A stretch of DNA of 47,634 nucleotides, taken from an uncultured Oscillibacter sp. GTDB taxonomy: Bacteria > Bacillota > Clostridia > Oscillospirales > Oscillospiraceae. Below, piece by piece: positions 1-7,704 of the stretch (position 1 is the first letter of the stretch; the number at the start of each line of letters is the position of its first letter). The stretch is taken from NCBI GenBank assembly GCA_947577075.1, contig CANPTW010000019.1, forward strand, positions 1-47,634. Direction: 5' to 3'. The notes under the pieces are model-generated. The model saw nothing but the letters and a program-made list of their open reading frames with translations. It was not told the DNA's origin and searched no databases. A program made the translations under genes and the position numbers.

Positions 1-39
1 CTCATGGTGGCCCTTATTTTATGGAGTCCCTGCACCGTT

Positions 40-79
40 GGGTGGGGGGTTGGGGAGGGTGGGGGTCACCGGGGTGGGG
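40..79 (+). other. G-quadruplex-type G-run tract
   Basis: Successive guanine runs of 3, 6, 4, 3, 5, 4 and 4 bases are separated by loops of 1 to 5 bases. This meets the usual G4 motif (at least four runs of three or more Gs with short loops). A run of seven Cs follows at 81-87. I found no convincing gene in bases 1-182. A weak reading frame starts at base 4, but its composition is poor and it has no ribosome site. Whether the tract folds or matters is unknown. Confidence 0.5.
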
Positions 80-182
80 TCCCCCCCACGATTTCAATTG
101 GAAGCGTTCAGAGCAAAGCTCTGAAAACTTCAGGCCGGCGAACATGCGCTTTCGCCGGCTTGCGGCGCCAAGGTGATGCCCC

Positions 183-1643
183 TCACAGGGAAATCACCTT
201 GGTAGCCACGGCCTCCTGAAAGGCCCGGTCGTGCTCCACAAAGAGCATCGTGGGGGCGAAGCCCCGCAGCAGCTCCTCAATCTGAAGCCGGGAATCGATG
301 TCGAGGAAGTTCAGCGGCTCGTCCCATACATAGAGGTGGGCCTGTTCACAGAGGCTGGCGGCGATGAGAACCTTTTTCTTCTGCCCGCCGGAGTAGTCCT
401 CCAGGGGGCGGTCAAACTGCTCTCTGGAAAGGCCCAGCTTCCGCAGGATTGCCTTGAAGAGGCTCTCGTCAATCCCCCGCTCCAGGATGAAGTCCCCCAA
501 CGGCCCTTGAAGAAACGCGGTGTCCTGAGGCACATAGGAGATTTTCAGTCCCGGGGCCGGGGCCAGCGTCCCCTCGTACCGGATGTCCTGTCCCAGCAGC
601 AGCTTTAGAAGGCTGCTCTTCCCGCTGCCGTTCCGGCCCTCCAGGGCGATGCGCTCCCCCTGCTCCAGGGAGAAGGTCAGGGGCCCGCAGACCCGCCGGT
701 CCCCGTACCACAAGGCCAGCTCCGAACAGAAGAACAGCCGCCTGGCGTGGTGGACCAGGGGGCGGAGCTTCAGCGCCTCCGCCGTCTCCCGGTTTTTCAA
801 AAGGCCCTGCTTTTCCTCCAGGGCCTTTTCCTGCCGGGCCTCCAGGGCCTTGGCCCGCTTCATCATCTTGGCGGACTTGTGGCCCACGAAGCCTTTGTCA
901 TAGGCCCCGATTTTGGACGCCTCCACCCGGTCGGACCAGGCGGAAGTTCGCCGGGCCGCGCTTTGGAGGCGGCGGATGTCCTTCCGGAGGCGCTCGTTTT
1001 TGGCCTCCTCAAACTGCTGGACCCGGTCAAAGTTCTCTTTCCAGGAGCTGTAGTTTCCAGCCTGGACCTGGATGTCCGCCCGGTTCAGGGCCAGGATGTG
1101 GTCCACGCAGCCGTCCAGAAAGCGGCGGTCGTGGGACACCAGGATGAAGCCCCGCTGCCGCCGGAGATAGTCCGCGGCCGCTTCCCGCCCGCGGGCGTCC
1201 AGATGGTTGGTGGGCTCGTCAATAAGGGGGAAGCGCCCCTCCTCCAGGAACAGGGCGGCCAGGAGGACCTTGGTGCGCTCTCCGTTGGAGAGGGTGGAGA
1301 AGGGCCGCCAGAGGGCCTCCTCCGCCACGTCCAGGAGGGCCAGCTCCCGGGGAAAGCGCCAGGTTTCCGCCCCGGGACACAGGTCCTCCAGCACCTCCGC
1401 CGTCAGCCGGTCCGGATTTGGAACGGGCCGGGGGAAGATGCCGAAGGGCGCGGAGGAAACCAGCGTTCCCTCATAGGGGTACTCCCCCAGCAGAAGGCGG
1501 AGCAGGGTGGTCTTTCCCCTGCCGTTCCGCCCGATCAGCCCCAGCCTCCAGCGGTCGTCAATCTGAAAGGCGGCATGATCGAATACCAGGTCCGGACTGC
1601 CGGGATAGGAAAAGGTCAGGTTTTCCGCCTGAATCATAGACAT
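183..1643 (-). CDS. Lsa-like ABC-F ribosomal protection protein
   Basis: This is a soluble ABC-F ATPase of about 486 residues with two ABC domains and no membrane segment. The first Walker A (GRNGRGKT, about residues 38-45), signature LSNGERTK and Walker B ending LIDEPTNHLD are followed by a long basic linker (about 185-290) with the SAWSDRVEASKIGAYDKG stretch typical of Lsa/Vga-type proteins. The second domain has GRNGSGKS, YSGGQKKK and VWDEPLNFLD. Members of this group bind the ribosomal E site and dislodge lincosamide, streptogramin A and pleuromutilin antibiotics; that activity is inferred here, not shown. I chose the second ATG (1643) because the GAGGAG site lies 9 bases before it but only 3 before the first ATG at 1649. 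The upstream leader has an attenuator, which fits drug-induced expression. A distant housekeeping paralogue is the main alternative. Confidence 0.88.
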   Translation of the reverse strand: MSMIQAENLTFSYPGSPDLVFDHAAFQIDDRWRLGLIGRNGRGKTTLLRLLLGEYPYEGTLVSSAPFGIFPRPVPNPDRLTAEVLEDLCPGAETWRFPRELALLDVAEEALWRPFSTLSNGERTKVLLAALFLEEGRFPLIDEPTNHLDARGREAAADYLRRQRGFILVSHDRRFLDGCVDHILALNRADIQVQAGNYSSWKENFDRVQQFEEAKNERLRKDIRRLQSAARRTSAWSDRVEASKIGAYDKGFVGHKSAKMMKRAKALEARQEKALEEKQGLLKNRETAEALKLRPLVHHARRLFFCSELALWYGDRRVCGPLTFSLEQGERIALEGRNGSGKSSLLKLLLGQDIRYEGTLAPAPGLKISYVPQDTAFLQGPLGDFILERGIDESLFKAILRKLGLSREQFDRPLEDYSGGQKKKVLIAASLCEQAHLYVWDEPLNFLDIDSRLQIEELLRGFAPTMLFVEHDRAFQEAVATKVISL

Positions 1644-1663
1644 ATGCATCGTCTCCTCGCTGT

Positions 1664-1701
1664 AAAAAAATCAGGGCCGCGGGAAAGCTCCCGCGGCCCT
1701 G
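1664..1701 (-). terminator. Leader attenuator terminator of the ABC-F gene
   Basis: On the minus strand a perfect 13-bp stem (1701-1689 with 1684-1672) with loop GCTT is followed by A and seven Ts. It ends 20 bases before the GAGGAG ribosome site region of the ABC-F gene and lies inside its transcript, so it must be read through for expression. The loop and 3' arm contain GCTTTCCCGC (1688-1679), exactly complementary to a leader segment at 1775-1766, giving a possible antiterminator. Confidence 0.85.
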
Positions 1702-1765
1702 CACAGCGCGACAAAGACCACCCCCGGAGGAGGCGGCTGACGGTGTGAGGGCCGGAATCGTGAGC

Positions 1766-1775
1766 GCTTTCCCGC
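1766..1775 (-). promoter_or_regulatory. Candidate antiterminator arm in the ABC-F leader
   Basis: The minus-strand bases GCGGGAAAGC are the exact complement of GCTTTCCCGC in the loop and 3' arm of the attenuator at 1664-1701. Pairing of these segments would break the terminator. The match of 10 bases extends by one wobble and, past one mismatch, three further pairs. The switching role is inferred. Confidence 0.55.
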
Positions 1776-1839
1776 ATGGCGGCATGCTGCCGCCCCGGTG
1801 TCCGCACCCGGCGGCACCGGCGGCCAAATCCATTGGCTG

Positions 1840-1860
1840 TCAGCAGGAAATCTTTCTCAC
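1840..1860 (-). CDS. Putative leader peptide (6 codons, GTG start)
   Basis: GTG AGA AAG ATT TCC TGC TGA encodes MRKISC. It begins about 24 bases into the predicted transcript and is preceded by a purine-rich GAGAGGGGTGG ribosome site at about 7 bases spacing. ABC-F resistance genes often have such short leader frames, where a drug-stalled ribosome changes the downstream RNA fold. The frame is too short for a coding test, so the call rests on position, ribosome site and the attenuator downstream. Confidence 0.45.
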   Translation of the reverse strand: MRKISC

Positions 1861-1890
1861 CTTTCCACCCCTCTCAGTTTGTTTAAGGGA

Positions 1891-1919
1891 AGTATAGCAT
1901 GTTCCGTCCCCGCCGTCAA
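1891..1919 (-). promoter_or_regulatory. Promoter of the ABC-F leader transcript
   Basis: On the minus strand TTGACG (1919-1914) and TATACT (1896-1891) are separated by 17 bases. The -10 is extended by TGC just upstream. The expected start near 1884 gives a leader of about 235 bases before the gene. Confidence 0.85.
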
Positions 1920-2030
1920 GAGGCGGGGTGCGGACGGAGGGAACAACCGCCGTTGGGCCTTCCGCCGATGTTCAAACAGGACCGAAGGGGCCCCGCGCAG
2001 CCGGAATTTAAAAAATTTACATTTTTCCCC

Positions 2031-2061
2031 TTGACCTTCCCCCTTGTGGAAGGTGTATTCT
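2031..2061 (+). promoter_or_regulatory. MerR-type promoter/operator of the serine hydrolase gene
   Basis: TTGACC (2031-2036) and TATTCT (2056-2061) lie 19 bases apart, the stretched spacing typical of MerR-regulated promoters. Between and partly over them sits the inverted repeat ACCTTCC / GGAAGGT with a 7-base centre (2034-2054). This closely resembles the operator class bound by CueR-like MerR proteins, as I remember the copA promoter. No MerR gene lies in the window. A 17-base alternative spacing to TGTATT (2054-2059) is possible. Confidence 0.65.
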
Positions 2062-2125
2062 GAAACCGCAAATTTCAAGAGCGCTCCGCGCAGCGGCGCT
2101 GCCGGGGCGGGAAAGGACCCCCTTT

Positions 2126-4225
2126 ATGAACAAGACCTGGAGAAAACTTGGCGCCCTGCTGCTGGCCCTGACCCTGAGCCTCAGCCTCTCCGTCCCGGCC
2201 CTGGCTGCGGAAGCGCCGAAAACCGTGGCGGAGACGGCGCGGGAGGCTGCGGCGGCGGCTATAACCTACGGAGCCGCCTCCAGCGCCGCCTGGGCGGTGT
2301 GGCAGGACGGGGAGATCGTCGCCTCCGGCGCACAGGCCGGGGCTTCCGCCGGAGAGGGCGCGAAGCAGCCGCCGGCGGCGGATCTGTTCGGCGTCGGCTC
2401 CGTCAGCAAGATCTACACCACGGTGGCCGTTCTGCAGCTGGCGGAGGCGGGGAAGCTGGAGCTGGACCAGCCCGTGGTCCGCTATCTGCCGGACTTCCGG
2501 ATGGCGGATTCCCGGTACCGGGACATCACCGTCCGCATGCTGCTGAATCACTCCTCCGGCCTGATGGGTTCCTCCATGGGCAGCGGCCTGCTGTTCGGCG
2601 ACGCCGGGGAGGAGGCCGCGGATACGCTGCTGGAGCGGCTCGCCACCCAGCGCCTGAAGGCGGAGCCCGGCGCCTACAGCGTTTACTGCAACGACGGCTT
2701 CACCCTGGCCCAGCTGGTGGTGGAGGCGGTGACGGATCAGAATTTCCAGGATTACCTGCACGCCAACATCCTTGACCCCGCCGGGCTGGAGGAAACCCGC
2801 TTCCCCGACGAGCTGCTGGGCTCTGAGGAGGAGGAACGCGTGGCCCCCATCTTCCAGGCGGGCGACGACCGGCCCCTGCCCATGGACTGCCTGGGCGTCG
2901 TGGGCACCGGGGGAATTTACGCGACGGCGGAGGATCTGGCCCGCTTCGGCGGAGCGCTGACCGGCCAGACCCTTTTGAAGGAGGAAACCCGGAACGCTAT
3001 GGCCGCCCCGGAGTACGCCGGGGGCCTCTGGCCGGAGGAGGGCCCGGACGCGCTGGCCTATGGCCTGGGGTGGGACAGCGTGGAGTGGTTCCCCTTCTCC
3101 CAAAGCGGGGTGACCGCCCTGGTGAAGGGCGGGGATACCCAGTATTACCACGCCGGACTGGTGGTGCTTCCCGAGCATGGGCTGGCGGCGGCGGTGCTCA
3201 GCTCCGGCGGCGTGTCCACCTATAACGAGCTGGCCGCCTCCCGGATGCTGCTTGCGGCCCTGGCGGCAAAGGGCGTGAAGGTGGATGAGACGCCCCTCAA
3301 GCTGCCCGAGGCCCAGCCGGCGCTCATGCCCAAGGAACAGGCGGAGCTGTCCGGCTATTACGCCTCCCTCATGGTTTACAAGGTGGACGTGGCGGCGGAC
3401 GGAACGCTGACCATGCACTATTTGAATATGCCCGGCGTTCCGGACCGGACCTTTACCTATTACAGCGACGGCTCCTTCCGGGATGAGGCCAACGCCTCCG
3501 CCATCCGCTTGGTGAAGGAGGACAACGGCCGGGTCTACCTGCACCAGCGGGCCTTTACGGAGCTGCCCGGCCTGAGCGGCCTCCCCGCCTCCAACTATGC
3601 CGCCGTAAAGCTGCCGGAGCATGAAATCTCGCCGGAGCTTCAGGAGCTCTGGGACAAGCGGATGGCGGAAACGGTCGTCGTCCCCATGAACGAGCGGTAC
3701 AGCTCCCAGACGTATCTTGCCCTGGGCGCCGCCTTCGCCGCCGAGGCGGAGCTGGCGGAAAGCGCGGAGTTTGCCCCGGGCTACACCGGCGCGCTGGAGA
3801 TCGTGGACGAGAATCACGCCCGCTATGTCCCCCAGCTTCCCGGAAACGCGGGGCGGGACGGCTATGACCTGGAATTCCGGCGGGATGAGGCGGGCACGCT
3901 TTGGATGTACCAGTCCAACGGCTCCGTGGCCATGGACCTTGCGGCGGCGCCCGCCCTCTCCACGGGGAAGGACGGCCGGACCGTCTGCACCATCCAGCCC
4001 GACGGGTACGCCCGCTGGTACCGGGTGGGGGAGAAGGCCGCCGGGAAGACCATGACGGTCCGGACGCCGGAAAACGCGGGCTTCTGGGTTTATGACGGCA
4101 AGGGCGGCGTGACCGCCTCCTCCGTCCTGTGGGACGACCAGGCCGTGAAGCTGCCCGAGGGCGGCCTGGTGGTCTTTGCCGGGGATCCCGGCGCGAGATT
4201 CGCGCTGGACTTCCAGGATCGTTAA
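2126..4225 (+). CDS. Secreted serine hydrolase, class C beta-lactamase/PBP-like
   Basis: The 699-residue protein starts with a signal peptide (basic MNKTWRK, hydrophobic core, likely cut after ALA near residue 28). A beta-lactamase-fold domain follows, with SVSK at 92-95 (the SxxK nucleophile motif), YCN at 187-189 (YxN) and HAG at 342-344 (third motif). Family members hydrolyse or transfer D-amino-acid or ester groups at the cell surface; the substrate cannot be read here. Residues of about 370-699 form a long C-terminal part that I do not recognise, roughly as large as the catalytic domain. AAGGA lies 8 bases before the ATG. The gene is monocistronic, between a MerR-type promoter and a strong terminator. 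True beta-lactamase activity is not implied by the fold. Confidence 0.88.
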   Translation: MNKTWRKLGALLLALTLSLSLSVPALAAEAPKTVAETAREAAAAAITYGAASSAAWAVWQDGEIVASGAQAGASAGEGAKQPPAADLFGVGSVSKIYTTVAVLQLAEAGKLELDQPVVRYLPDFRMADSRYRDITVRMLLNHSSGLMGSSMGSGLLFGDAGEEAADTLLERLATQRLKAEPGAYSVYCNDGFTLAQLVVEAVTDQNFQDYLHANILDPAGLEETRFPDELLGSEEEERVAPIFQAGDDRPLPMDCLGVVGTGGIYATAEDLARFGGALTGQTLLKEETRNAMAAPEYAGGLWPEEGPDALAYGLGWDSVEWFPFSQSGVTALVKGGDTQYYHAGLVVLPEHGLAAAVLSSGGVSTYNELAASRMLLAALAAKGVKVDETPLKLPEAQPALMPKEQAELSGYYASLMVYKVDVAADGTLTMHYLNMPGVPDRTFTYYSDGSFRDEANASAIRLVKEDNGRVYLHQRAFTELPGLSGLPASNYAAVKLPEHEISPELQELWDKRMAETVVVPMNERYSSQTYLALGAAFAAEAELAESAEFAPGYTGALEIVDENHARYVPQLPGNAGRDGYDLEFRRDEAGTLWMYQSNGSVAMDLAAAPALSTGKDGRTVCTIQPDGYARWYRVGEKAAGKTMTVRTPENAGFWVYDGKGGVTASSVLWDDQAVKLPEGGLVVFAGDPGARFALDFQDR

Positions 4226-4339
4226 CGGGCGTCCCCGAACTCCGGCGGTTCAGGCGGCGGAGCCCGGTCCTGGGGCCGATGGCGAAGCCGGGCCCAAGGG
4301 GAAGCCGGATGTGCGGACAATGCGCCGAAAAACGAACAA

Positions 4340-4379
4340 GCCCGCCGCCGTGAATTTCTCACGGCGGCGGGCGGCTTTT
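4340..4379 (+). terminator. Terminator after the serine hydrolase gene
   Basis: A perfect 14-bp GC-rich stem (4340-4353 with 4359-4372), loop of 5 bases, then GGCTTTT. It lies 115 bases after the stop codon and directly before the inverted-repeat element at 4379. Confidence 0.8.
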
Positions 4380-4543
4380 AGAACCTGGATTCACAACCGG
4401 GGCATCCTGTCCGGGCGGTCTTTTTCCCGCCACACCGCGTCAACTTCCCTTGAAATCCGACAGGATTCCCGCGGGAAATTTCCCTGTCCGGCGGGGGAAA
4501 CCCCCATCCATCCGGCATCCCCCGGTTGTGAAACCGGGTTCTT
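4379..4543. mobile_element. MITE-like element E1
   Basis: About 165 bases bounded by imperfect terminal inverted repeats of about 25 bases. The left end begins GAACCTGGATTCACAACCGG and the right end, reverse complemented, begins AGAACCCGGTTTCACAACCG. TA lies at the left border and within TTA at the right. There is no coding capacity. Bases 4450-4473 match 23 of 24 positions of 23251-23274 (inverted) inside element E3, which ties the two copies to one family. The right border overlaps the TAA stop codon of the small gene at 4542. Confidence 0.7.
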
Positions 4544-4727
4544 ATTTCAGGAGCCGGTCCACGCAGGACTGCATCTCCTTTTTGGTGCGGGCGCTGCGGG
4601 CCTGGGCCACCACGGCCCGGCGCTCCGCCTCCGGCAGGGCGGCAAAGCGCTCCATGGCTTCGGGCCGCTGGGCCATGGCAAGGCCCAGCCCAAGGGGAAG
4701 CTCCATATCAAGGGGCATTCGCTGCAT
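4542..4727 (-). CDS. Small conserved-looking hypothetical protein, 61 residues
   Basis: MQRMPLDMEL is followed by a charged helical region ending in KKEMQSCVDRLLK. I do not recognise a family. The start at 4727 is chosen over an in-frame ATG at 4757 because GAGGTG lies 7 bases before it. The N-terminal half is hydrophobic and proline/methionine-rich, and the C-terminal half looks amphipathic with many Arg, Glu and Ala. It reads in the same direction as the two genes to its right and may be transcribed with them (41-base gap). The stop codon lies at the border of element E1, so the native end could have been altered by insertion. Confidence 0.6.
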   Translation of the reverse strand: MQRMPLDMELPLGLGLAMAQRPEAMERFAALPEAERRAVVAQARSARTKKEMQSCVDRLLK

Positions 4728-4768
4728 TGTGCTCACCTCGGAAACAGCGTTCCCCACGGTTCGACAAA

Positions 4769-5737
4769 TTATTCGGCCCCGTCGGAATAATAGAGATTCA
4801 AAGCGCGGCAGAGGTCCCTCGCCGGGAGATAGGTCACGCCGTTTTCCAGAATGCAGGGGCCGGAAATGCCGCTCTCTTCGCCGTCCCGGAAGATGACCTC
4901 CTCGCCGGGGACGGCGAAGAAGACCGGATCGACGCTTTCATTGTAAACGACCGCGCCCCGGTTTTTATCCCAGGATACGCTGTACCCGGCGGCCTCGGCC
5001 ACGGCGCGGAGGGGGAGATAAATCTGCTTTTCCCCGCTCTCCTCGTTCTTCACGACCTTTCCGGGGACGGAAACCGTCTCACCGTTCACGACGCCGGTTC
5101 CCGCGGTGTTCCAGGCGGCCGTACCCCGGTAGGCGTAGGGGAAGACCAGCACCTTGGAGACTGCGTCCTGTTCCCCCCGCCAGACCAGAACCTGGGAGCC
5201 GGGCCGAATGTCCTCCAGCCGGATGATCTGCCGGGTCAGCCAGGGGGTCACCTCCGCGTCCAGGGGCACCGCCAGCTCCAGGGGGGCTTCCTCCGCCCCG
5301 CTCTTGGCGCTGAAGACCATCTGGCTGCCTCCGGCGGGATCGGTCCAGCCGGCGCTGGTCAGCACGTAGTACTCTGGCGCGGCCGCGTCGGCGGGAACGT
5401 TGCCCACCACCACCTGGGCGAAGACCTGGGGCGGCAGGCTCATGGTGGCGGCGGGGCCGATCCAGGCATAGAGGACGTCCCCCTCCTTGAGGGCGTTCAG
5501 GTCCAGGGGCAGGCCCGTGGCGGCGTCCACAGCCGGAGCGTCTCCCACATGGACCACCACCTCGTTCAAGTGGTCGTTTTTGTCGTCGTTTTTCAGGAGA
5601 ATGCCCTCCCCGTCCCAGGGGGAGACTTTGCCCCAGACCCGGGTGGGAGCGGGGTCCTCCGCCCAGGCGGCGGCGGTGAGGGACAGCGCGGCGGAACAGG
5701 CCGCCAGGGTCAAAAGCGCGCACAGCAGTCGTTTCAT
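4769..5737 (-). CDS. Secreted copper amine oxidase N-terminal-like (stalk) domain protein
   Basis: The product is 322 residues. It begins with an export signal (MKRLLCALL core, likely cut after AWA near residue 26; an LAAC at 11-14 makes a lipoprotein alternative possible but the signal would be short). The middle (about 30-220) contains two small beta-rich stretches I cannot assign. The C-terminal third has the repeated pattern of the copper-amine-oxidase N-domain: PLRAVAEAAGYSVSWDKNRGA and then YLPARDLCRALNLYY. In Clostridia this domain is a common surface module and does not imply oxidase activity. The start at 5737 follows GGAGGAAC by 4 bases. A longer in-frame reading to 6115 runs over the neighbouring gene and is rejected. 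Confidence 0.8.
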   Translation of the reverse strand: MKRLLCALLTLAACSAALSLTAAAWAEDPAPTRVWGKVSPWDGEGILLKNDDKNDHLNEVVVHVGDAPAVDAATGLPLDLNALKEGDVLYAWIGPAATMSLPPQVFAQVVVGNVPADAAAPEYYVLTSAGWTDPAGGSQMVFSAKSGAEEAPLELAVPLDAEVTPWLTRQIIRLEDIRPGSQVLVWRGEQDAVSKVLVFPYAYRGTAAWNTAGTGVVNGETVSVPGKVVKNEESGEKQIYLPLRAVAEAAGYSVSWDKNRGAVVYNESVDPVFFAVPGEEVIFRDGEESGISGPCILENGVTYLPARDLCRALNLYYSDGAE

Positions 5738-5805
5738 AAAAGTTCCTCCAATCTTTTTGTGTGACGCCGTCGGGGCGTCATGGTCCTGCGGGGCGGGCGA
5801 GCCTC

Positions 5806-6726
5806 TCAGCCCGCCGCCTCCCGGGCGGGGCAGTCCGGTTTGGGGCATCCCAGGGCGGCGATGTTCTCCTCCGTCAGGGGCTGAAAGGGAAGGCCCATGG
5901 ACTCCGTGCCGCCGGTATAGGACTCCAGCCACGCCTCCAGCTCCGCCCCGTCGACCGGGTCCGTGTTCCAGAGCCGCCCGTCCAGCCGCCCGTCGGAGGG
6001 CACACGGTCGTTCCTGTACCACTCTCCGGTGAGAATGTAGTAGACCAGCCCGTCTCCGTCGGCGTCCGTCTCCCGGGGAAAGGCGGCGGCCAGAGTTTCG
6101 TCTCCCTCGGTGCACTCCAGGTCCCAGGCGTTCACGGCGGCCGCCAGGGTATAGTCCCCCGTCTCCGGATTATATTGATAGACGTTGATGGGCCAGAAGC
6201 GCCCGGCCCAGCCCTGGCTGTGGGACCAGCCCGCCGTGACGGCCCCGTTTTCATAGAAGGTCAGGTCCGGGAACTCGGAGAAGACCAGGCGGAGCGCCCC
6301 GTCCTCATAGCCGTAAACCAGCCCCCGCATCCCGGCGGTGCAGGCGTTGGTCCAATAGACGACGAGCTCCTCCTCCCCGCCGCCGTCCACGTCGGCCAGG
6401 GCGAATCGGTTTTCCGCGGCCCCCTCCGGGCCGGTCCAGTCCAGCCTCGTCCCGTCAGGCAGAACCCCTTGGAGGTACATGTCCCACAGGGCCTTGCCGT
6501 AGGCCGCCATCCGGGCCTCGCCGTCCCCGGCGGCGATGGAGGACCTGGGGCCCGGCGGGTCTTTCGGCAGCTGTTCCTCCGGGGCGGAGACGGCCTCCGG
6601 CGGGGCGGGCTGCTTCGCTGTGGCGACGGCCACCGGGGCAAAGCTGTCCGCCCCGCAGGCGCTGAGGGTCCCCAGCAGCAGCCCGGAGATAAAAATCCCG
6701 CAGAGCATCCAGATAAAATGCTTCAT
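5806..6726 (-). CDS. Lipoprotein of unknown function
   Basis: The 306-residue protein has a lipobox LSAC with Cys at position 24, so it is probably anchored to the outer face of the membrane. A Pro/Ala-rich linker follows (about 35-65). The folded part holds FALADVDGGGEEELVVYW near residue 115, a pattern like the calcium-binding FG-GAP/repeat loops found in proteins that report a numeric state; the link is only by resemblance. No catalytic motif is visible. It lies 68 bases upstream of the stalk-domain gene in the same direction, so the two may be co-expressed. Confidence 0.72.
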   Translation of the reverse strand: MKHFIWMLCGIFISGLLLGTLSACGADSFAPVAVATAKQPAPPEAVSAPEEQLPKDPPGPRSSIAAGDGEARMAAYGKALWDMYLQGVLPDGTRLDWTGPEGAAENRFALADVDGGGEEELVVYWTNACTAGMRGLVYGYEDGALRLVFSEFPDLTFYENGAVTAGWSHSQGWAGRFWPINVYQYNPETGDYTLAAAVNAWDLECTEGDETLAAAFPRETDADGDGLVYYILTGEWYRNDRVPSDGRLDGRLWNTDPVDGAELEAWLESYTGGTESMGLPFQPLTEENIAALGCPKPDCPAREAAG

Positions 6727-6763
6727 AGCGTCTCTTCTTTCCTATGTAATCTCTATGCTCCCT

Positions 6764-6769
6764 ATTATA
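6764..6769 (-). promoter_or_regulatory. Probable -10 element of the lipoprotein gene
   Basis: A perfect TATAAT on the minus strand lies 38 bases before the gene start. No good -35 match is seen at 16-18 bases. The AT-rich stretch 6780-6830 upstream could help. The divergent superoxide dismutase gene must have its promoter in the same 165 bases; TGCTATAGG at 6858-6866 is a weak candidate. Confidence 0.5.
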
Positions 6770-6891
6770 GACGTTTGGACGGGGACTTTTGTTACAAACT
6801 TTCCCGAAATTTCTGCAAAATTTTCTCTCTGTATGGAAGTCCCCCTTTCCACATATGCTATAGGAAGCAAACGCCATGAAAGGAGAACCCT

Positions 6892-7533
6892 ATGGAAGCT
6901 CATTATCCCTTCACCCTGCCGGCCCTGCCCTATGGGTACGACGCGCTGCTGCCGGAGATTGGGGAGCGAACCCTGCACTTCCACCACGACAAGCACTTCG
7001 CCACGTATATCGAGAACCTGAACAAGCTCCTGGAAAAGCGCCCGGACCTTCAGGACTGGTCCCTGGAGCGCCTGGTCCAGGAGTGGCCCGGCCTTCCGGA
7101 AGACATACGCCAGGGCGTCCGCAACAACGCCGGAGGCGTGTATAACCACGACCTCTATTTCCGCACCCTGGCCCCCGGAGCCGCCTCCTCTCCCAGCGGC
7201 CCCCTGGAGGCCGCCGTCGCCAGGAGCTTCGGGGACCTGGACGGGCTGAAATCCGTGATGAAAAACGCGGCCCTGGGGCAGTTCGGCTCCGGCTGGGCCT
7301 GGCTGGTCAGCGACCATGACGGGGGCCTGTCCGTCGTCAAAACCGCCAACCAGGACACGCCCCTGCCGCAGATCCCCCTGCTGCTGTGCGACGTGTGGGA
7401 GCACGCGTATTACCTGGACTATCAGAACCGCCGGGGAGATTACTTCGAGAGCTGGTGGCGGAAGGTGGACTGGCCGGGAATCTCCGGGACCTATGAGGCC
7501 CTGCTGTCGGAGCGGCCCCACCGGGCGGGGTGA
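6892..7533 (+). CDS. sodA: Superoxide dismutase, Mn/Fe type
   Basis: This 213-residue enzyme converts superoxide to oxygen and hydrogen peroxide in the cytoplasm. The four metal ligands are visible: H31 (in FHHDKH), H86 (in VYNHDLYF), D167 and H171 (in DVWEHAYY). The GSGWAWL and TANQDTP motifs are present. The outer-sphere glutamine is in the TANQD position, with Gly in place of the FeSOD Gln before the second ligand, so the protein looks like the manganese class; cambialistic use cannot be excluded. AAAGGAG lies 8 bases before the ATG. It stands alone between divergent and downstream units. In an anaerobe it would serve in oxygen tolerance. Confidence 0.95.
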   Translation: MEAHYPFTLPALPYGYDALLPEIGERTLHFHHDKHFATYIENLNKLLEKRPDLQDWSLERLVQEWPGLPEDIRQGVRNNAGGVYNHDLYFRTLAPGAASSPSGPLEAAVARSFGDLDGLKSVMKNAALGQFGSGWAWLVSDHDGGLSVVKTANQDTPLPQIPLLLCDVWEHAYYLDYQNRRGDYFESWWRKVDWPGISGTYEALLSERPHRAG

Positions 7534-7675
7534 GAACCGCCGGGAGTTTCCCGCGGTCCCCAGTCCCGGGGGAATGGGTTCCAGGGGCGGCGGGCCGGGA
7601 AGCGCCCGGCAGCGGTTTTGGAGAAAATTCACAGCGCCGCCTCCCGCCAAAGCGCCAAACTTGACGAAGTGCCAC

Positions 7676-7704
7676 TTGACAAACCGCCCCGGCCTGGGTA
7701 TGAT
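7676..7704 (+). promoter_or_regulatory. Promoter of the EIIC-like gene
   Basis: TTGACA (7676-7681) and TATGAT (7699-7704) lie 17 bases apart. The expected start near 7711 falls inside the palindrome at 7703-7740. The transcript would then carry the palindrome and element E2 in its 5' leader before the gene at 7939. Confidence 0.8.

Noticed and set aside
4..219. 71-codon frame at the left end
   Set aside because: Runs through the G-rich tract and over the end of the ABC-F gene, with no ribosome site or family likeness.
2075..3817. 580-codon open frame on the minus strand across the serine hydrolase gene
   Set aside because: It is an antisense shadow of a GC-rich gene, lacks a ribosome site and domain signals, and the plus strand has signal peptide and active-site motifs.
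4769..6115. 448-residue version of the stalk-domain protein starting at 6115
   Set aside because: The added N-terminus overlaps the lipoprotein gene and lacks a ribosome site, while an export signal begins at 5737 right after GGAGGAAC.
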